Shown here piece after piece: positions 17,848-26,413 of a DNA stretch of 64,000 bases (positions are counted from its first letter, which is position 1; each line of letters starts with the position of its first letter). Source of the DNA: JACCTI01 sp051005695. GTDB taxonomy: Bacteria > Verrucomicrobiota > Verrucomicrobiia > Chthoniobacterales > UBA10450. The stretch is from NCBI GenBank assembly GCA_051005695.1, contig JBPCJC010000089.1, positions 10,416 through 74,415 on the forward strand. Direction: 5' to 3'. Below the pieces are notes generated by a model. The model did not search any database, was not told the origin of the DNA, and saw only the letters and a list, made by a program, of their open reading frames with translations. A program made the position numbers and the translations under genes.

Positions 17848-18492
17848 TCAGGGATTCTCCACCAGTTGCATCATCGCATTCTGCAAACGCAGCCGCTCCT
17901 CTTCAAATTCCGCGTCGGTCGCGGTCGGGCGCACGTGATGCGGCGGCCCGTACTTCACCCGGACGGTCGTAAAGGGTTTGGGGACGACGAAGCGATCCCA
18001 ACTCGTTAGGCGCCAACAACCGGAATATTCCAGGTTCAAAGGCATGACTGCCGCGCCGGTGTTTTGCGCGAGGTAAACAATCCCCGAGCCAAGTTCATAC
18101 GCAGGCCCGCGCGGACCATCGGGCGTGATCGCGAGGTCTTCGCCGCGCGCCATCACTTCGCTCAACTGCCGGACTGCGCTCGCCCCTTTTTTCGAACTGG
18201 AACCGCGGACCGCGCTGTAGCCGAAACGCGCGACAAACTCGGCGAGAAGCGCGCCGTCGCGGCTGGCGCTGATCAAGGCCGCGCCTTCGCGATGCGGCGC
18301 GAAACGGCGCATGACCGCGGGAAAGAGGAGGACACGATTGTGCCAGATGGCCCAGATGCGCGGCTCGTTAGGCGAAATTTTTCCGAGGTCCGCGCCGTCT
18401 TCGAGTTGGAAACGCAGAGTGCGCGTCCAGAGTTGCAGCAGATGAAAACCGAGCGCGACCAGGAGGCGCTCGGACCACTTGAGATTTTTCAA
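17848..18492 (-). CDS. DUF374 lysophospholipid-type acyltransferase
   Basis: A 214-residue protein of the DUF374 family of LPLAT acyltransferases. The motifs WAIWHNRVLLFP (H about residue 51, which plays the role of the HX4D histidine), ISASRDG and the later TPDGPRGPAY (about 122-131) are characteristic. Members are thought to acylate lipid A precursors or related glycolipids at the inner membrane (family knowledge). It overlaps ubiX by 4 bp (ATGA) and precedes folD by 3 bp, so the three are co-expressed. Two CTAACGA words are inside. Confidence 0.85.
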   Translation of the reverse strand: MKNLKWSERLLVALGFHLLQLWTRTLRFQLEDGADLGKISPNEPRIWAIWHNRVLLFPAVMRRFAPHREGAALISASRDGALLAEFVARFGYSAVRGSSSKKGASAVRQLSEVMARGEDLAITPDGPRGPAYELGSGIVYLAQNTGAAVMPLNLEYSGCWRLTSWDRFVVPKPFTTVRVKYGPPHHVRPTATDAEFEEERLRLQNAMMQLVENP

Positions 18493-19064
18493 CTGTTCGC
18501 GGGCGAGTTGTCCGCAGGTTCATCTTTCCAGCGAAAGGCGCGCGGATTCGGCAGGCCGAGTTGATCGAGAATGCGCCAGACGACCGTGTCGGCGACGTCG
18601 TTGACCGATTGCGGCCGGCTGTAGAACGACGGGATCGCCGGCAGGACGATGGCGCCGGCTTCGAGCAGGGTGACGACGTTGCGCGCGTGGATCAAACTCC
18701 ACGGCGTCTCGCGCGGAACGACGATGAGCTTGCGGCGTTCTTTCAGGAAAACATCGGCTGTGCGCAGAAGTGCGTTCTCGCCAGAGCCGCTGGCGATTCG
18801 GCCTAACGAGGACATCGAGCACGGCACGATGACCATGGCATCGAAGCGCGCCGAGCCGCTGACGTAGGGGACGTTGAGGTCGTTCTCCGGATGCTTCACG
18901 ACACCGGCCGGAACCCGAAGTTCGTCGGTTTCCTGGGCTGCCACTTGTTTGGCGTGGCCGCTCATGATCAGATGAATCTCGTGTGCCGCGCAATCGACTT
19001 GGTCTAACAAACGCTGCAAATAAATTGTCCCGCTGGCGCCAGTGGCGGCGATGACCAGTTTCAT
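18489..19064 (-). CDS. ubiX: UbiX-type flavin prenyltransferase
   Basis: A 191-residue protein with the N-terminal FMN-binding ATGASGTIYLQRLL (residues 7-20), the central PCSMSSLGRIASG that binds prenyl phosphate, and RRKLIVVPRETPWS (about 128-140). UbiX makes prenylated FMN, the cofactor of UbiD decarboxylases used in ubiquinone or futalosine-type quinone synthesis; no ubiD is in the window. It is first in the ubiX-acyltransferase-folD unit. One CTAACGA word (18803) lies inside. Confidence 0.93.
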   Translation of the reverse strand: MKLVIAATGASGTIYLQRLLDQVDCAAHEIHLIMSGHAKQVAAQETDELRVPAGVVKHPENDLNVPYVSGSARFDAMVIVPCSMSSLGRIASGSGENALLRTADVFLKERRKLIVVPRETPWSLIHARNVVTLLEAGAIVLPAIPSFYSRPQSVNDVADTVVWRILDQLGLPNPRAFRWKDEPADNSPANS

Positions 19065-19132
19065 CGGCGCTAAGGAATCACATTCGACCGCGGAAGACTA
19101 GCGGAGTCGGCGACGGTCGTTAGGTTGGGCGC

Positions 19133-19519
19133 ATGATCAAACGGCTGCTGCACACGCGCTATCGAGTGAAGGATCTGGAAAAGACGATCTCGTTTTACAA
19201 AGACGTCCTCGGCCTCGAAGAAACTCGGCGGCACACTTCCGGGCGCGGCTCGCAGTTGGTTTTCTTCAAGGCGCCGGGCAGCGCGGAGGAAATCGAGCTT
19301 TGTAAATTCGACGAGAGCGGGCCGGTGGTCGTTGGTCCCGACCTGACTCATCTCGCGTTCGAGGTGGATGATATCCAGGAATTCGCCAGGCACGCGGCCA
19401 CCAAAGGCTATCCGCTTTCCGATGGCCCACACGAAAACAGCAGCGGCGGAGCGATCGCATTTATTGACGCGCCCGAAGGTTACGAGATCGAATTGATCCA
19501 GCACGGCCCGGTTAAATAG
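19133..19519 (+). CDS. glyoxalase/VOC-family metalloenzyme
   Basis: A 128-residue vicinal-oxygen-chelate protein: H7 in LLHTRYRV, the signature DLEKTISFYKDVLGLEE, H74 in LTHLAFEVDD and Glu in YEIELIQ (about residue 124). These match lactoylglutathione lyase (glyoxalase I) in layout and length, though other VOC activities cannot be excluded. It starts 68 bp downstream of the divergent ubiX, in a gap that holds one CTAACGA word at 19117, and precedes a carboxypeptidase gene on the same strand. Confidence 0.85.
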   Translation: MIKRLLHTRYRVKDLEKTISFYKDVLGLEETRRHTSGRGSQLVFFKAPGSAEEIELCKFDESGPVVVGPDLTHLAFEVDDIQEFARHAATKGYPLSDGPHENSSGGAIAFIDAPEGYEIELIQHGPVK

Positions 19520-19575
19520 GGCGCGCATTTCCGCGCTCCCCTTGCGGATTCGGACCGCATGCCGCACTCTGCGCG

Positions 19576-20523
19576 ATGAAATTTTCGCGAAGATCAATCA
19601 GGCGCCGGCCATGGCAGCTTTGGTTGACCTTGCTCGTCGCCATCACGACGACCGCGGGCGCGGCGCCGAAGAAAAAGAAAAGACATCATCTTGATCTCGA
19701 TGAACCGGCGGTGCGCGCGATGCCGGTGCATGCGGAATCGCCGGCGGTGCGGGCCTTGCCGGTTGAAACCGTCCCGACAGAAACCGGTGGGAACGCGCCG
19801 TCCACGCGCGCGGCTGCGGTCATTGTGATCGATGCGCGCAACGGCCAGGTTTTGTATGAGAAAAATGCGGATGCTCCGCGCGCGGCCGCGAGCACCCAGA
19901 AGTTGTTGACCGCGCTGCTCGTGGCCGAGCGCGGCTATCTCGATCAGGACGTGACCGTAATGCCAACCGACACGGATGCGGAGCCGACCAAGCTCGGGAT
20001 CAAGGGCGGCGAAACCTATCGCCGCATCGATCTGCTGCGAGCGCTGCTGGTGAAAAGTTGCAACGACGTCGCCCGTTGCCTCGGTCGTGATACCGGCGGG
20101 ACGCTCGACGGCTTTGCGGAAATGATGAACCTCAAAGCGCGTTCGTTAGGCGCGACTAACTCGCATTTCTTGAATCCGAATGGCCTGCCGATTCCCGGGC
20201 AGTATTCGACCGCGCGTGATCTCTCCATTATCGCGCGCGCCGCCTACGCCAATTCCACGATCCGCTCGATCGTTTGTCTGCCGAAGCTGGTCTTTCGTTA
20301 CGAAAACGGACGCACTCGCGAATTGGAGAACACGAACAAAGTCCTGACCCGCCTGCCGTATTGTAACGGGATGAAAACTGGCTACACCGATGCCGCTGGA
20401 CATTGCCTGATCTCCAGCGGCGCGCGTCCGGGTCGCGATGTCATCGCGGTCGTGCTCGGCGACAAGAAATCGAACGTCTGGACGGACTCGGCCGCGCTTC
20501 TGTCCTGGGCGCTTTGGATGTAG
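19576..20523 (+). CDS. D-alanyl-D-alanine carboxypeptidase
   Basis: A 315-residue penicillin-binding carboxypeptidase (DacA/PBP5-like, S11). An N-terminal signal (about residues 13-33) is followed by a basic KKKKRHH stretch and a short Pro/Val linker. The catalytic motifs are S-x-x-K in ASTQKLLTALL, S-C-N in VKSCNDVA, and K-T-G in MKTGYTDAAG. It trims peptidoglycan pentapeptides in the periplasm. It lacks the C-terminal amphipathic domain of PBP5, as many short members do. One CTAACGA-type word (20143) reads as S-L-G. Confidence 0.93.
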   Translation: MKFSRRSIRRRPWQLWLTLLVAITTTAGAAPKKKKRHHLDLDEPAVRAMPVHAESPAVRALPVETVPTETGGNAPSTRAAAVIVIDARNGQVLYEKNADAPRAAASTQKLLTALLVAERGYLDQDVTVMPTDTDAEPTKLGIKGGETYRRIDLLRALLVKSCNDVARCLGRDTGGTLDGFAEMMNLKARSLGATNSHFLNPNGLPIPGQYSTARDLSIIARAAYANSTIRSIVCLPKLVFRYENGRTRELENTNKVLTRLPYCNGMKTGYTDAAGHCLISSGARPGRDVIAVVLGDKKSNVWTDSAALLSWALWM

Positions 20524-20545
20524 AGTTGCGCTCGGGCGCGAAGCC

Positions 20546-21742
20546 ATGAGCGATTTTTTTCACGAGCAATTGCAGGCGCTGCGCGCGCAATCGTTGCATC
20601 GCAAATTGCGCGAGATCGGCACCGCCCAGGGGCCCGAAGTGCGGATCGTTGGACAACAACTGGTTAACTTTTCGTCCAACGACTACCTCGGGCTGGCGAA
20701 CGATCCGCTGCTCCGCGAAGCCGCGACTGCCGCGATCGCGGAGTTCGGCGTCGGCGCCGGCGCCTCCCGATTAGTCAGCGGCACGCAATCGCCGCACGTC
20801 CGCTTGGAAACCGCGCTCGCGAAATGGAAGGGCACGCAAGCCGCGCTCGCGTTCAGCAGCGGCTATGCGGCCGCGGTCGGCACCATCCCCGCGCTTGTCG
20901 GCAAGCAGGATGTCGTCGTACTCGATAAACTTTGCCACGCCTCACTCATCGATGGTGCGAAATTGAGCGGCGCGCTCATTCGCGTTTTCCCGCACAATCA
21001 TCTCGGCAAACTCGAGAGCCATCTCGATTGGGCGCGCCGCGAACATCCCGAAAGCCGGGTGCTCATTGTCACCGAATCGGTGTTTTCGATGGACGGTGAC
21101 CGCGTGCCTCTGCGCGCGCTCGTCGGATTGAAAAAGCGCTTCGGCGCGATGCTGATGTTGGACGAAGCGCACGCGATCGGCGTCATCGGACCGAACGGGC
21201 GCGGGCTCGCCGCGGAAGAAAATTTAGTCTCCGAAGTGGATGTGCAGATGGGCACATTGAGCAAAGCACTCGGCGTCAGCGGCGGCTACATTTGTGGCTC
21301 ACGGGACTTGATCGAGTGGCTGGTGAATCGCGCGCGCGCTTTTATTTTTTCGACCGCCCCGCCGCCCGCGTTGGCTGCGGCTGCGTTGGCCGCGATCGAT
21401 TTTCTAAACTCGGAGGCCGGCGAACATCGGCGCGTGTTATTGTGGCAGCGCATCGGCATTTTGCGACGCGCGCTTCTTAAACTTTCGCTCAACGATCCCG
21501 CGATCACCGAAAGCGGGAGCGCCATCCATCCGGTGATGGTGGGCGAGGAACAAGCCGCGATCGCCTTGTCACGTGTACTGCAAACTGAAGGATTTCTCGT
21601 CCCAGCGATTCGTTACCCGACGGTCGCGCGGAGCGCGGCCCGTTTGCGAATTACCGTCACGGCGGCGCACGAAGAGCCACAGATCCACTCGTTAGTCCGG
21701 ACGCTCAATCGCCTGCGACCCGAGCTAACTGCAGCTGCCTAG
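20546..21742 (+). CDS. bioF: 8-amino-7-oxononanoate synthase
   Basis: A 398-residue alpha-oxoamine synthase. The PLP lysine is in LSKALGVSGGY (about residue 243), with LDEAHAIGVIG (about 208-218), SSNDYLGL near the N terminus and TVTAAHEEPQI at the end. It condenses pimeloyl-thioester with alanine in biotin synthesis; KBL-like or other AOS members are possible because no other bio gene is adjacent. I start it at ATG 20546, because the longer frame overlaps the preceding gene. One CTAACGA word lies near its 3' end (21689). Confidence 0.85.
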   Translation: MSDFFHEQLQALRAQSLHRKLREIGTAQGPEVRIVGQQLVNFSSNDYLGLANDPLLREAATAAIAEFGVGAGASRLVSGTQSPHVRLETALAKWKGTQAALAFSSGYAAAVGTIPALVGKQDVVVLDKLCHASLIDGAKLSGALIRVFPHNHLGKLESHLDWARREHPESRVLIVTESVFSMDGDRVPLRALVGLKKRFGAMLMLDEAHAIGVIGPNGRGLAAEENLVSEVDVQMGTLSKALGVSGGYICGSRDLIEWLVNRARAFIFSTAPPPALAAAALAAIDFLNSEAGEHRRVLLWQRIGILRRALLKLSLNDPAITESGSAIHPVMVGEEQAAIALSRVLQTEGFLVPAIRYPTVARSAARLRITVTAAHEEPQIHSLVRTLNRLRPELTAAA

Positions 21743-21999
21743 AGGCCGGAGGCTGCGTTGCCGCGCAAAAGCGGCGTGGGCAACAGGCCGGGGTTGCGAT
21801 TCGGATCGATTGGACCTTCCGCCGGCACGTCTCCAGGTCCTTCCGCAGGCGGCGCCGGTTCCTGAATCGCGTTCGGGCTGGCGGTATTTTGCGCGAGCAT
21901 GCGCTGCTGCAGAGTCGTGCGGCTGGCAGTCGGTTGCGTTGTCTGGCAGGCGCCCAAAAGCGAGAGAGTCAGTAGGCAAGAGGCGATTTTAATAGTCAT
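21739..21999 (-). CDS. small putative lipoprotein
   Basis: An 86-residue protein starting at ATG 21999, six bases after a GGAG Shine-Dalgarno. Residues 1-18 form a signal with lipobox L-L-G-A-C (Cys near residue 18), followed by a Thr/Gln stretch and a Pro/Gly-rich tail (EPAPPAEGPGDVPAEGP). No family is recognised; it is likely a membrane-anchored lipoprotein. The 3' end overlaps bioF by 4 bp in convergent orientation. Confidence 0.7.
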   Translation of the reverse strand: MTIKIASCLLTLSLLGACQTTQPTASRTTLQQRMLAQNTASPNAIQEPAPPAEGPGDVPAEGPIDPNRNPGLLPTPLLRGNAASGL

Positions 22000-22049
22000 G
22001 TTCAGCTCCATTTCAGCGGCAGAAGTCACTGCACTGCCGACGGTCTTTA

Positions 22050-22079
22050 TAATTACTATATTTTAATTTCGGCTGACAA
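22050..22079 (-). promoter_or_regulatory. possible sigma-70-type promoter for the lipoprotein gene
   Basis: In this unusually AT-rich patch the minus strand reads TTGTCA (22079-22074), then 18 bases, then TAATTA (22055-22050), about 50 bp ahead of the lipoprotein start. The AT content stands out from the surroundings, but the -10 match is imperfect and the call is tentative. Confidence 0.3.
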
Positions 22080-22142
22080 GTACGATCTTTGCTAGGTCAT
22101 TTCTGCGACTCATTCCTGCGAAAAAAATGCGCGCCGCCCCGT

Positions 22143-23006
22143 CTAAAATCGGCTCAGGATTGGACCCAACTTCTTTATCGTTTCCGCCGGCCATAGTTTT
22201 CGATCCGTCGTTAATGCGGAATCGAGCGCGCTGTGCTCAGGCCAGTTTGCTTCCGTTGGCACCGCCGGAATCGCTTCCGCAAGAATTTTTTTCGCGGTTT
22301 CCGCATTCGCTATCAGGTGACCGAAAACCGCCTGCGCGGAAACCGGTTCTTCTTCCACCTTCCAGCAATCGTAATCGGTAATCATCGCCATCGTCGCGAG
22401 CGCGATCTCCGCTTCGCGGGCGAGTTTCGCTTCCGGCAAGTTGGTCATGCCGATGACGTCGAAACCATGGCGCCGATTCAACTCCGATTCCGCGCGGGTC
22501 GAAAACGCCGGACCATCCATGTTCACGTAGGTCCCGCCGTCGTGCACTTTGACTCCGACCTCACCGGCCGCATCGCGCAGGATTTTTCGCAAGCCGGTGC
22601 TGATCGGATCGGCGAAGCCGATGTGCGCCGCGATTCCTTCCCCGAAGAAAGTGTGCTCCGCGCGCTGGCTCGTCCGATCATAAAATTGCGACGGCAGCAG
22701 GACATTACGCGGCGCATATTTTTCCTGCAAACTCCCGACCGCAGTCACGCAAATGATCCAGCGCACGCCTAACGAACGCAGCGCCCAGATGTTCGCGCGG
22801 TGATTTAATTCATGCGGCAGCAAGCGATGACCGCGCCCATGCCTCGGTAAAAAATAAATCTGCCGGCCATGCATCGTCCCGCCGATAAGCGCATCGGACG
22901 GCGGCCCGAACGGCGTCTCGATCCGCTGCTCGTGCGGCTCCTCCACGCCCTCCATTTGATACAAGCCACTGCCACCGATGATTCCGATTGCGGGCGAATT
23001 GCTCAT
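22143..23006 (-). CDS. mtnP: S-methyl-5'-thioadenosine phosphorylase
   Basis: A 287-residue purine nucleoside phosphorylase-family enzyme with GIIGGSGLYQME (phosphate loop, residues 8-19), LPRHGRGHRLLPHELNHRANIWAL, a central VNMDGPAFSTRAES and DVIGMTNLPEAKLAREAEI. These identify MTA phosphorylase rather than PNP. It splits methylthioadenosine from polyamine synthesis to adenine and methylthioribose-1-phosphate, complementing the methionine cycle genes at 51-54 kb. One CTAACGA word is inside (22769). Confidence 0.95.
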   Translation of the reverse strand: MSNSPAIGIIGGSGLYQMEGVEEPHEQRIETPFGPPSDALIGGTMHGRQIYFLPRHGRGHRLLPHELNHRANIWALRSLGVRWIICVTAVGSLQEKYAPRNVLLPSQFYDRTSQRAEHTFFGEGIAAHIGFADPISTGLRKILRDAAGEVGVKVHDGGTYVNMDGPAFSTRAESELNRRHGFDVIGMTNLPEAKLAREAEIALATMAMITDYDCWKVEEEPVSAQAVFGHLIANAETAKKILAEAIPAVPTEANWPEHSALDSALTTDRKLWPAETIKKLGPILSRF

Positions 23007-23216
23007 CTGGGGCAGTGATTAAATCCGAGAGCTCGAAGAACAACAGAGATATCTTTCGCCGCCGCTTACTTTTTTGCGGAGGGGCGTCGTACTATTCGGG
23101 ATAAAGCGGTCGCATTCCTAGGCCGAATCCATTCATCGATTCAAATTTTCGACGCGATTCCGCCTCGGCCTCGTTCAGCAAATTTTGCTGCTCCGTCAGG
23201 TCCAAGCGCGCTGTCC

Positions 23217-23460
23217 AAGGTGAAGATCCGCGTCGGGAAAAATGCGCCTAACGAAGGAGTGGTCATCCAAAATCTCGACGCCTCCCAGGCTCCGGCAGCG
23301 GCGGTCAACGTGCAGGTCGACCGGTAATCCGACACGGAGTTATCCGTCTCCTGGCAGCCCGGCTCGAACAACGCGACCCATTTCGTGATCGAACGCAGGC
23401 AGATAATGAGAACTGGGACACCGTGGGCGCGGTCGCCGCCAGCCACGCCGGCCCGCTCAT
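23217..23460 (+). pseudogene. remnant of a fibronectin type III-like protein
   Basis: The 500-bp gap between mtnP and miaB holds protein-like sequence without an intact frame. From 23217 one frame reads KVKIRVGKNAPNEGVVIQNL, then a TAA at 23325, and in the same frame ELSVSWQPGSNNATHFVIER, a typical fibronectin-III strand pair. A one-base shift then gives NWDTVGAVAASHAG, the expected next strand. The nonsense codon and frameshift mark it as decayed coding sequence. The rest of the gap (23007-23216) holds nothing I recognise. Confidence 0.5.
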
Positions 23461-23506
23461 TCGTGGCGCGCGCCCACGCGTCGTGTATTATTTCGGCCCG
23501 CCGACA

Positions 23507-24862
23507 ATGCCGAAGTTCTACATCAAAACCTACGGCTGCCAGATGAATGAGCGCGATTCCGAGCAGGTCGCGCACTCGCTCCTCGCGCGCGGGTACCAAG
23601 CGGTGGCGAACGAAGCCGAGGCCGACGTGGTTCTCCTGAACACTTGCAGCGTGCGCGACATGGCCGAGCAGAAAGCGCTCGGCAAAATGGGGATGATGGG
23701 ACCGCTGGCCAGGCGCCGGCCGGAAGTCGTCTTTGGTTTTCTCGGTTGCATGGCGCAGGCGCGCGGCGGCTCGTTATTCCAGGGTCTGCCGCATCTCGAT
23801 CTCGTCGTCGGGACACAAAAATTTCATCGCGTAGCCGATTACGTGGATGAGCTCTTGGAAAAAAAGCGCACCCGCCGGATGGACGATCCGCGCTTCTCCA
23901 TCTCCGACACCGCGGAGGAAGCGGGCTCGCAGGGAACGATTCACGAGCAAGCCCTCGCGCCGCAGCAGGCGACCGCCTTCGTCTCCATCATGCAGGGCTG
24001 CAACATGCATTGCACTTTCTGCATCGTCCCGCGGACACGCGGCGCGGAGCGGAGCCGGACGATCGCCGAGATCGTGCAGGAAGTGACAGAACTCGTTAGG
24101 CGCGGAGTCCGGGAGGTCACGCTCCTCGGCCAGATCGTGAATCTCTACGGCCGCCATGAATTTCCCGCGCGCGCTGGCCAGAGCCCGTTCGTGCAATTGC
24201 TCGAGGCGGTGCACGCGGTCGATGGTTTGGAACGATTACGTTTCACCTCGCCGCATCCGATCGGTTTTCGTGACGATCTTCTGCGCGCGCTCGCGGACCT
24301 GCCGAAGCTCGCCGAGCACGTGCACCTGCCGATGCAATCCGGCTCGAACCGGATCCTGAAAGCGATGCATCGCCCCTACACCGCGGAGAAATTTTTGCAG
24401 TTGGTCGAACGAATTCGCGCGGCTCAACCGAAGGTCGCGATTACCAGCGACGTCATCGTCGGTTTCCCGGGTGAAACTGAAGAGGACTACGCGCAAACTC
24501 GCCAGCTGGTCGAGCAGATCCAGTTCGATAACGCGTTTATCTTTCGTTATTCCAAACGCGCGGAAACACCCGCCGCGGACTCGTTAGACCAAATTCCTGA
24601 GGAGACCAAAGAAGCGCGTAACCAGGACCTGCTCGGAGTGGTCGATCTTTCCGCTCATCGCGCGAACGATCGGCTCGTCGGTCAGACGGTGGAGATTCTT
24701 TGTGAAGGACCGAGCCGGAACAATTCCGCGCGCCTCATGGGCCGCACCCGCACCAACAAAATCGTCGTCTTCGAAGGGCAACCGGAGCTTGCCGGAAAGT
24801 TGCTCCAGATCGACGTCCAGCAGGCCAATGGTTTCAGCTTGTATGGCACGCCGCGCATGTAA
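23507..24862 (+). CDS. miaB: tRNA-2-methylthio-N6-isopentenyladenosine synthase MiaB
   Basis: A 451-residue radical SAM methylthiotransferase. The N-terminal UPF0004 domain supplies three cysteines (C11 in TYGCQMNERD, LNTCSVRD, GCMAQ); the radical SAM C-x3-C-x2-C is in GCNMHCTFCIVP (about residues 163-172), and a C-terminal TRAM domain binds RNA (from about residue 375). Motifs fit MiaB better than the related RimO or MtaB. It modifies A37 of tRNAs reading UNN codons. The start is ATG 23507, where protein similarity begins. Confidence 0.95.
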   Translation: MPKFYIKTYGCQMNERDSEQVAHSLLARGYQAVANEAEADVVLLNTCSVRDMAEQKALGKMGMMGPLARRRPEVVFGFLGCMAQARGGSLFQGLPHLDLVVGTQKFHRVADYVDELLEKKRTRRMDDPRFSISDTAEEAGSQGTIHEQALAPQQATAFVSIMQGCNMHCTFCIVPRTRGAERSRTIAEIVQEVTELVRRGVREVTLLGQIVNLYGRHEFPARAGQSPFVQLLEAVHAVDGLERLRFTSPHPIGFRDDLLRALADLPKLAEHVHLPMQSGSNRILKAMHRPYTAEKFLQLVERIRAAQPKVAITSDVIVGFPGETEEDYAQTRQLVEQIQFDNAFIFRYSKRAETPAADSLDQIPEETKEARNQDLLGVVDLSAHRANDRLVGQTVEILCEGPSRNNSARLMGRTRTNKIVVFEGQPELAGKLLQIDVQQANGFSLYGTPRM

Positions 24863-24880
24863 CCCTGCCGTTTTCCCGTC

Positions 24881-25432
24881 ATGATTTATCACCTTTCGCT
24901 GCACACGGTTGGCCTAGTTACCGGGCTTTTGTTGCTCTTGCTTGGGGTTGCGGGATTGGTCGCTCCCGATGCCGTCAGCAAATTCGCGCGCGCGCTTCCC
25001 CGTTCCAAGGGCATGGGGATCGCACTCTTGAGCGTTGCCTTCGTCTGGAGCTTTTGGCTCCTCGCAACCATGGAAATGGGCGAGTTCTCCGCTTTTCGCC
25101 GGCCGCTCTTGATCGGTTTGCCGATCGCATTTTTCCTCGTCCTGCGCTTCGTCGATGAATTCCTTTCGGTGCGCGCGCTCGGGATGCTCTGCTTGCTCGC
25201 GGGCGAACCACTTTTGGAAGCCGCCTTTCTCCGTTACGAAACCAGCCGCCTGCTCGTGACCGTGTTCGCTTATCTTCTGATCGTGCTTGGATTGTTCTGG
25301 GTGACGATGCCGTATCTCCTGCGCGATCAGATTAACTGGAGCACGCGCAGCAATGGCCGCCTGCGTGCGCTTCATCTGCTCGCGTTGATTTACGGCGCCG
25401 CGATTCTCGCCTGCGCCGTCACCAGCTACTGA
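24881..25432 (+). CDS. conserved multi-pass membrane protein
   Basis: A 183-residue protein with about six hydrophobic segments (roughly residues 7-28, 45-63, 70-87, 95-112, 123-142 and 162-180). It has a single conserved-looking patch, ALPRSKGMGIALL, between the first two helices. No functional motif is recognised. It starts 18 bp after miaB and lies ahead of a glycosyltransferase, so the three may be co-transcribed. A CTAACGA-type word (25433) immediately follows its stop. Confidence 0.75.
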   Translation: MIYHLSLHTVGLVTGLLLLLLGVAGLVAPDAVSKFARALPRSKGMGIALLSVAFVWSFWLLATMEMGEFSAFRRPLLIGLPIAFFLVLRFVDEFLSVRALGMLCLLAGEPLLEAAFLRYETSRLLVTVFAYLLIVLGLFWVTMPYLLRDQINWSTRSNGRLRALHLLALIYGAAILACAVTSY

Positions 25433-25465
25433 TCGTTAGGCGCGCGCGGCGCTCCTGTCGTTTCG

Positions 25466-26413
25466 ATGAATCGCATCCTCGTGATCCGCGGCGGTGCGAT
25501 CGGGGATTTCATCCTCACCCTCCCGGCGATCAAACTCCTGCGCGAAAATTTCCCGCGCGCGCATCTCGAAATTCTTGGCTACAAACACATCGTCGCGCTC
25601 GCAGAGCAGCGCTTCTACGCGCAAGCGGTCCGTTCAATCGAATACGGCCGGCTGGCCAGCTTCTTCGCCCGCGACGCGGAACTGCCTCCTGATCTCGCCG
25701 ATTACTTCCACGGCTTCGATCTCATCGTTAGTTATCTCTTCGATCCGGATCAAATCTTCGAACGCAATCTGCGTCGGTGCGGGGTGGACAATTTTCTCGC
25801 CGGCTCACCAAAAATCGGAGCACACGAACACGCCGCACGCCAGCTCGCGCGACCGCTCGAGGAGTTGGATCTCTCGTTAGGCGAAGCCGGCGCGCAGCTT
25901 TTCCCCTCGTCAGCCGATCGGGCGTTTGGCCGAGATTTTCTCTCGACTAACGAGTCCGAAATCATCGCGCTCCATCCCGGCAGCGGAAGCCCGACGAAAA
26001 ATTGGCCGGTCGAAAATTGGCTCGAGCTTGCGTGCTGGCTCATCGAATCGCGACCAGCCGATTCGCTCCTCATCGTCGGCGGCGAAGCGGATCGCGAAAC
26101 ACTAGCCAGCGTGCGGCGTGTCCTGCCAGCAACCGTCCGCTTCGCGGAAAACCTCTCCTTAACAGAACTGGCTGCCGTCCTGGAGCAATGCGCGCTTTTC
26201 CTCGGTCATGACAGCGGGATTTCACACCTGGCCGCAGCCGTCGGCGCGCCCTGCATTTTGTTATTCGGCCCGACCGATCCCGCAGTCTGGGCGCCACTGG
26301 GCAAAAACGTGCAAGTGATTCGCTCGCCTAACGAGACCTTGGCGGAAATCTCCGGCGCCCGAGTGCAGCGAGCGGTCGACTACGAACTGATGCGCATCGG
26401 CATCAAGACGTAA
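25466..26413 (+). CDS. glycosyltransferase family 9 (heptosyltransferase-like)
   Basis: A 315-residue GT-B enzyme of family GT9. Its N-terminal acceptor domain begins ILVIRGGAIGDFILTLPAI, the classical GDxxLTLP signature, and its C-terminal donor domain has IIALHPGSGSPTKNWP and LFLGHDSGISHLAAAVGAPCILLFGPTDP. Members add heptose in LPS core synthesis, so an outer membrane with LPS is implied. It has four CTAACGA words (25725, 25874, 25947, 26328). Its 3' end overlaps the convergent dnaN by 34 bp. Confidence 0.9.
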   Translation: MNRILVIRGGAIGDFILTLPAIKLLRENFPRAHLEILGYKHIVALAEQRFYAQAVRSIEYGRLASFFARDAELPPDLADYFHGFDLIVSYLFDPDQIFERNLRRCGVDNFLAGSPKIGAHEHAARQLARPLEELDLSLGEAGAQLFPSSADRAFGRDFLSTNESEIIALHPGSGSPTKNWPVENWLELACWLIESRPADSLLIVGGEADRETLASVRRVLPATVRFAENLSLTELAAVLEQCALFLGHDSGISHLAAAVGAPCILLFGPTDPAVWAPLGKNVQVIRSPNETLAEISGARVQRAVDYELMRIGIKT

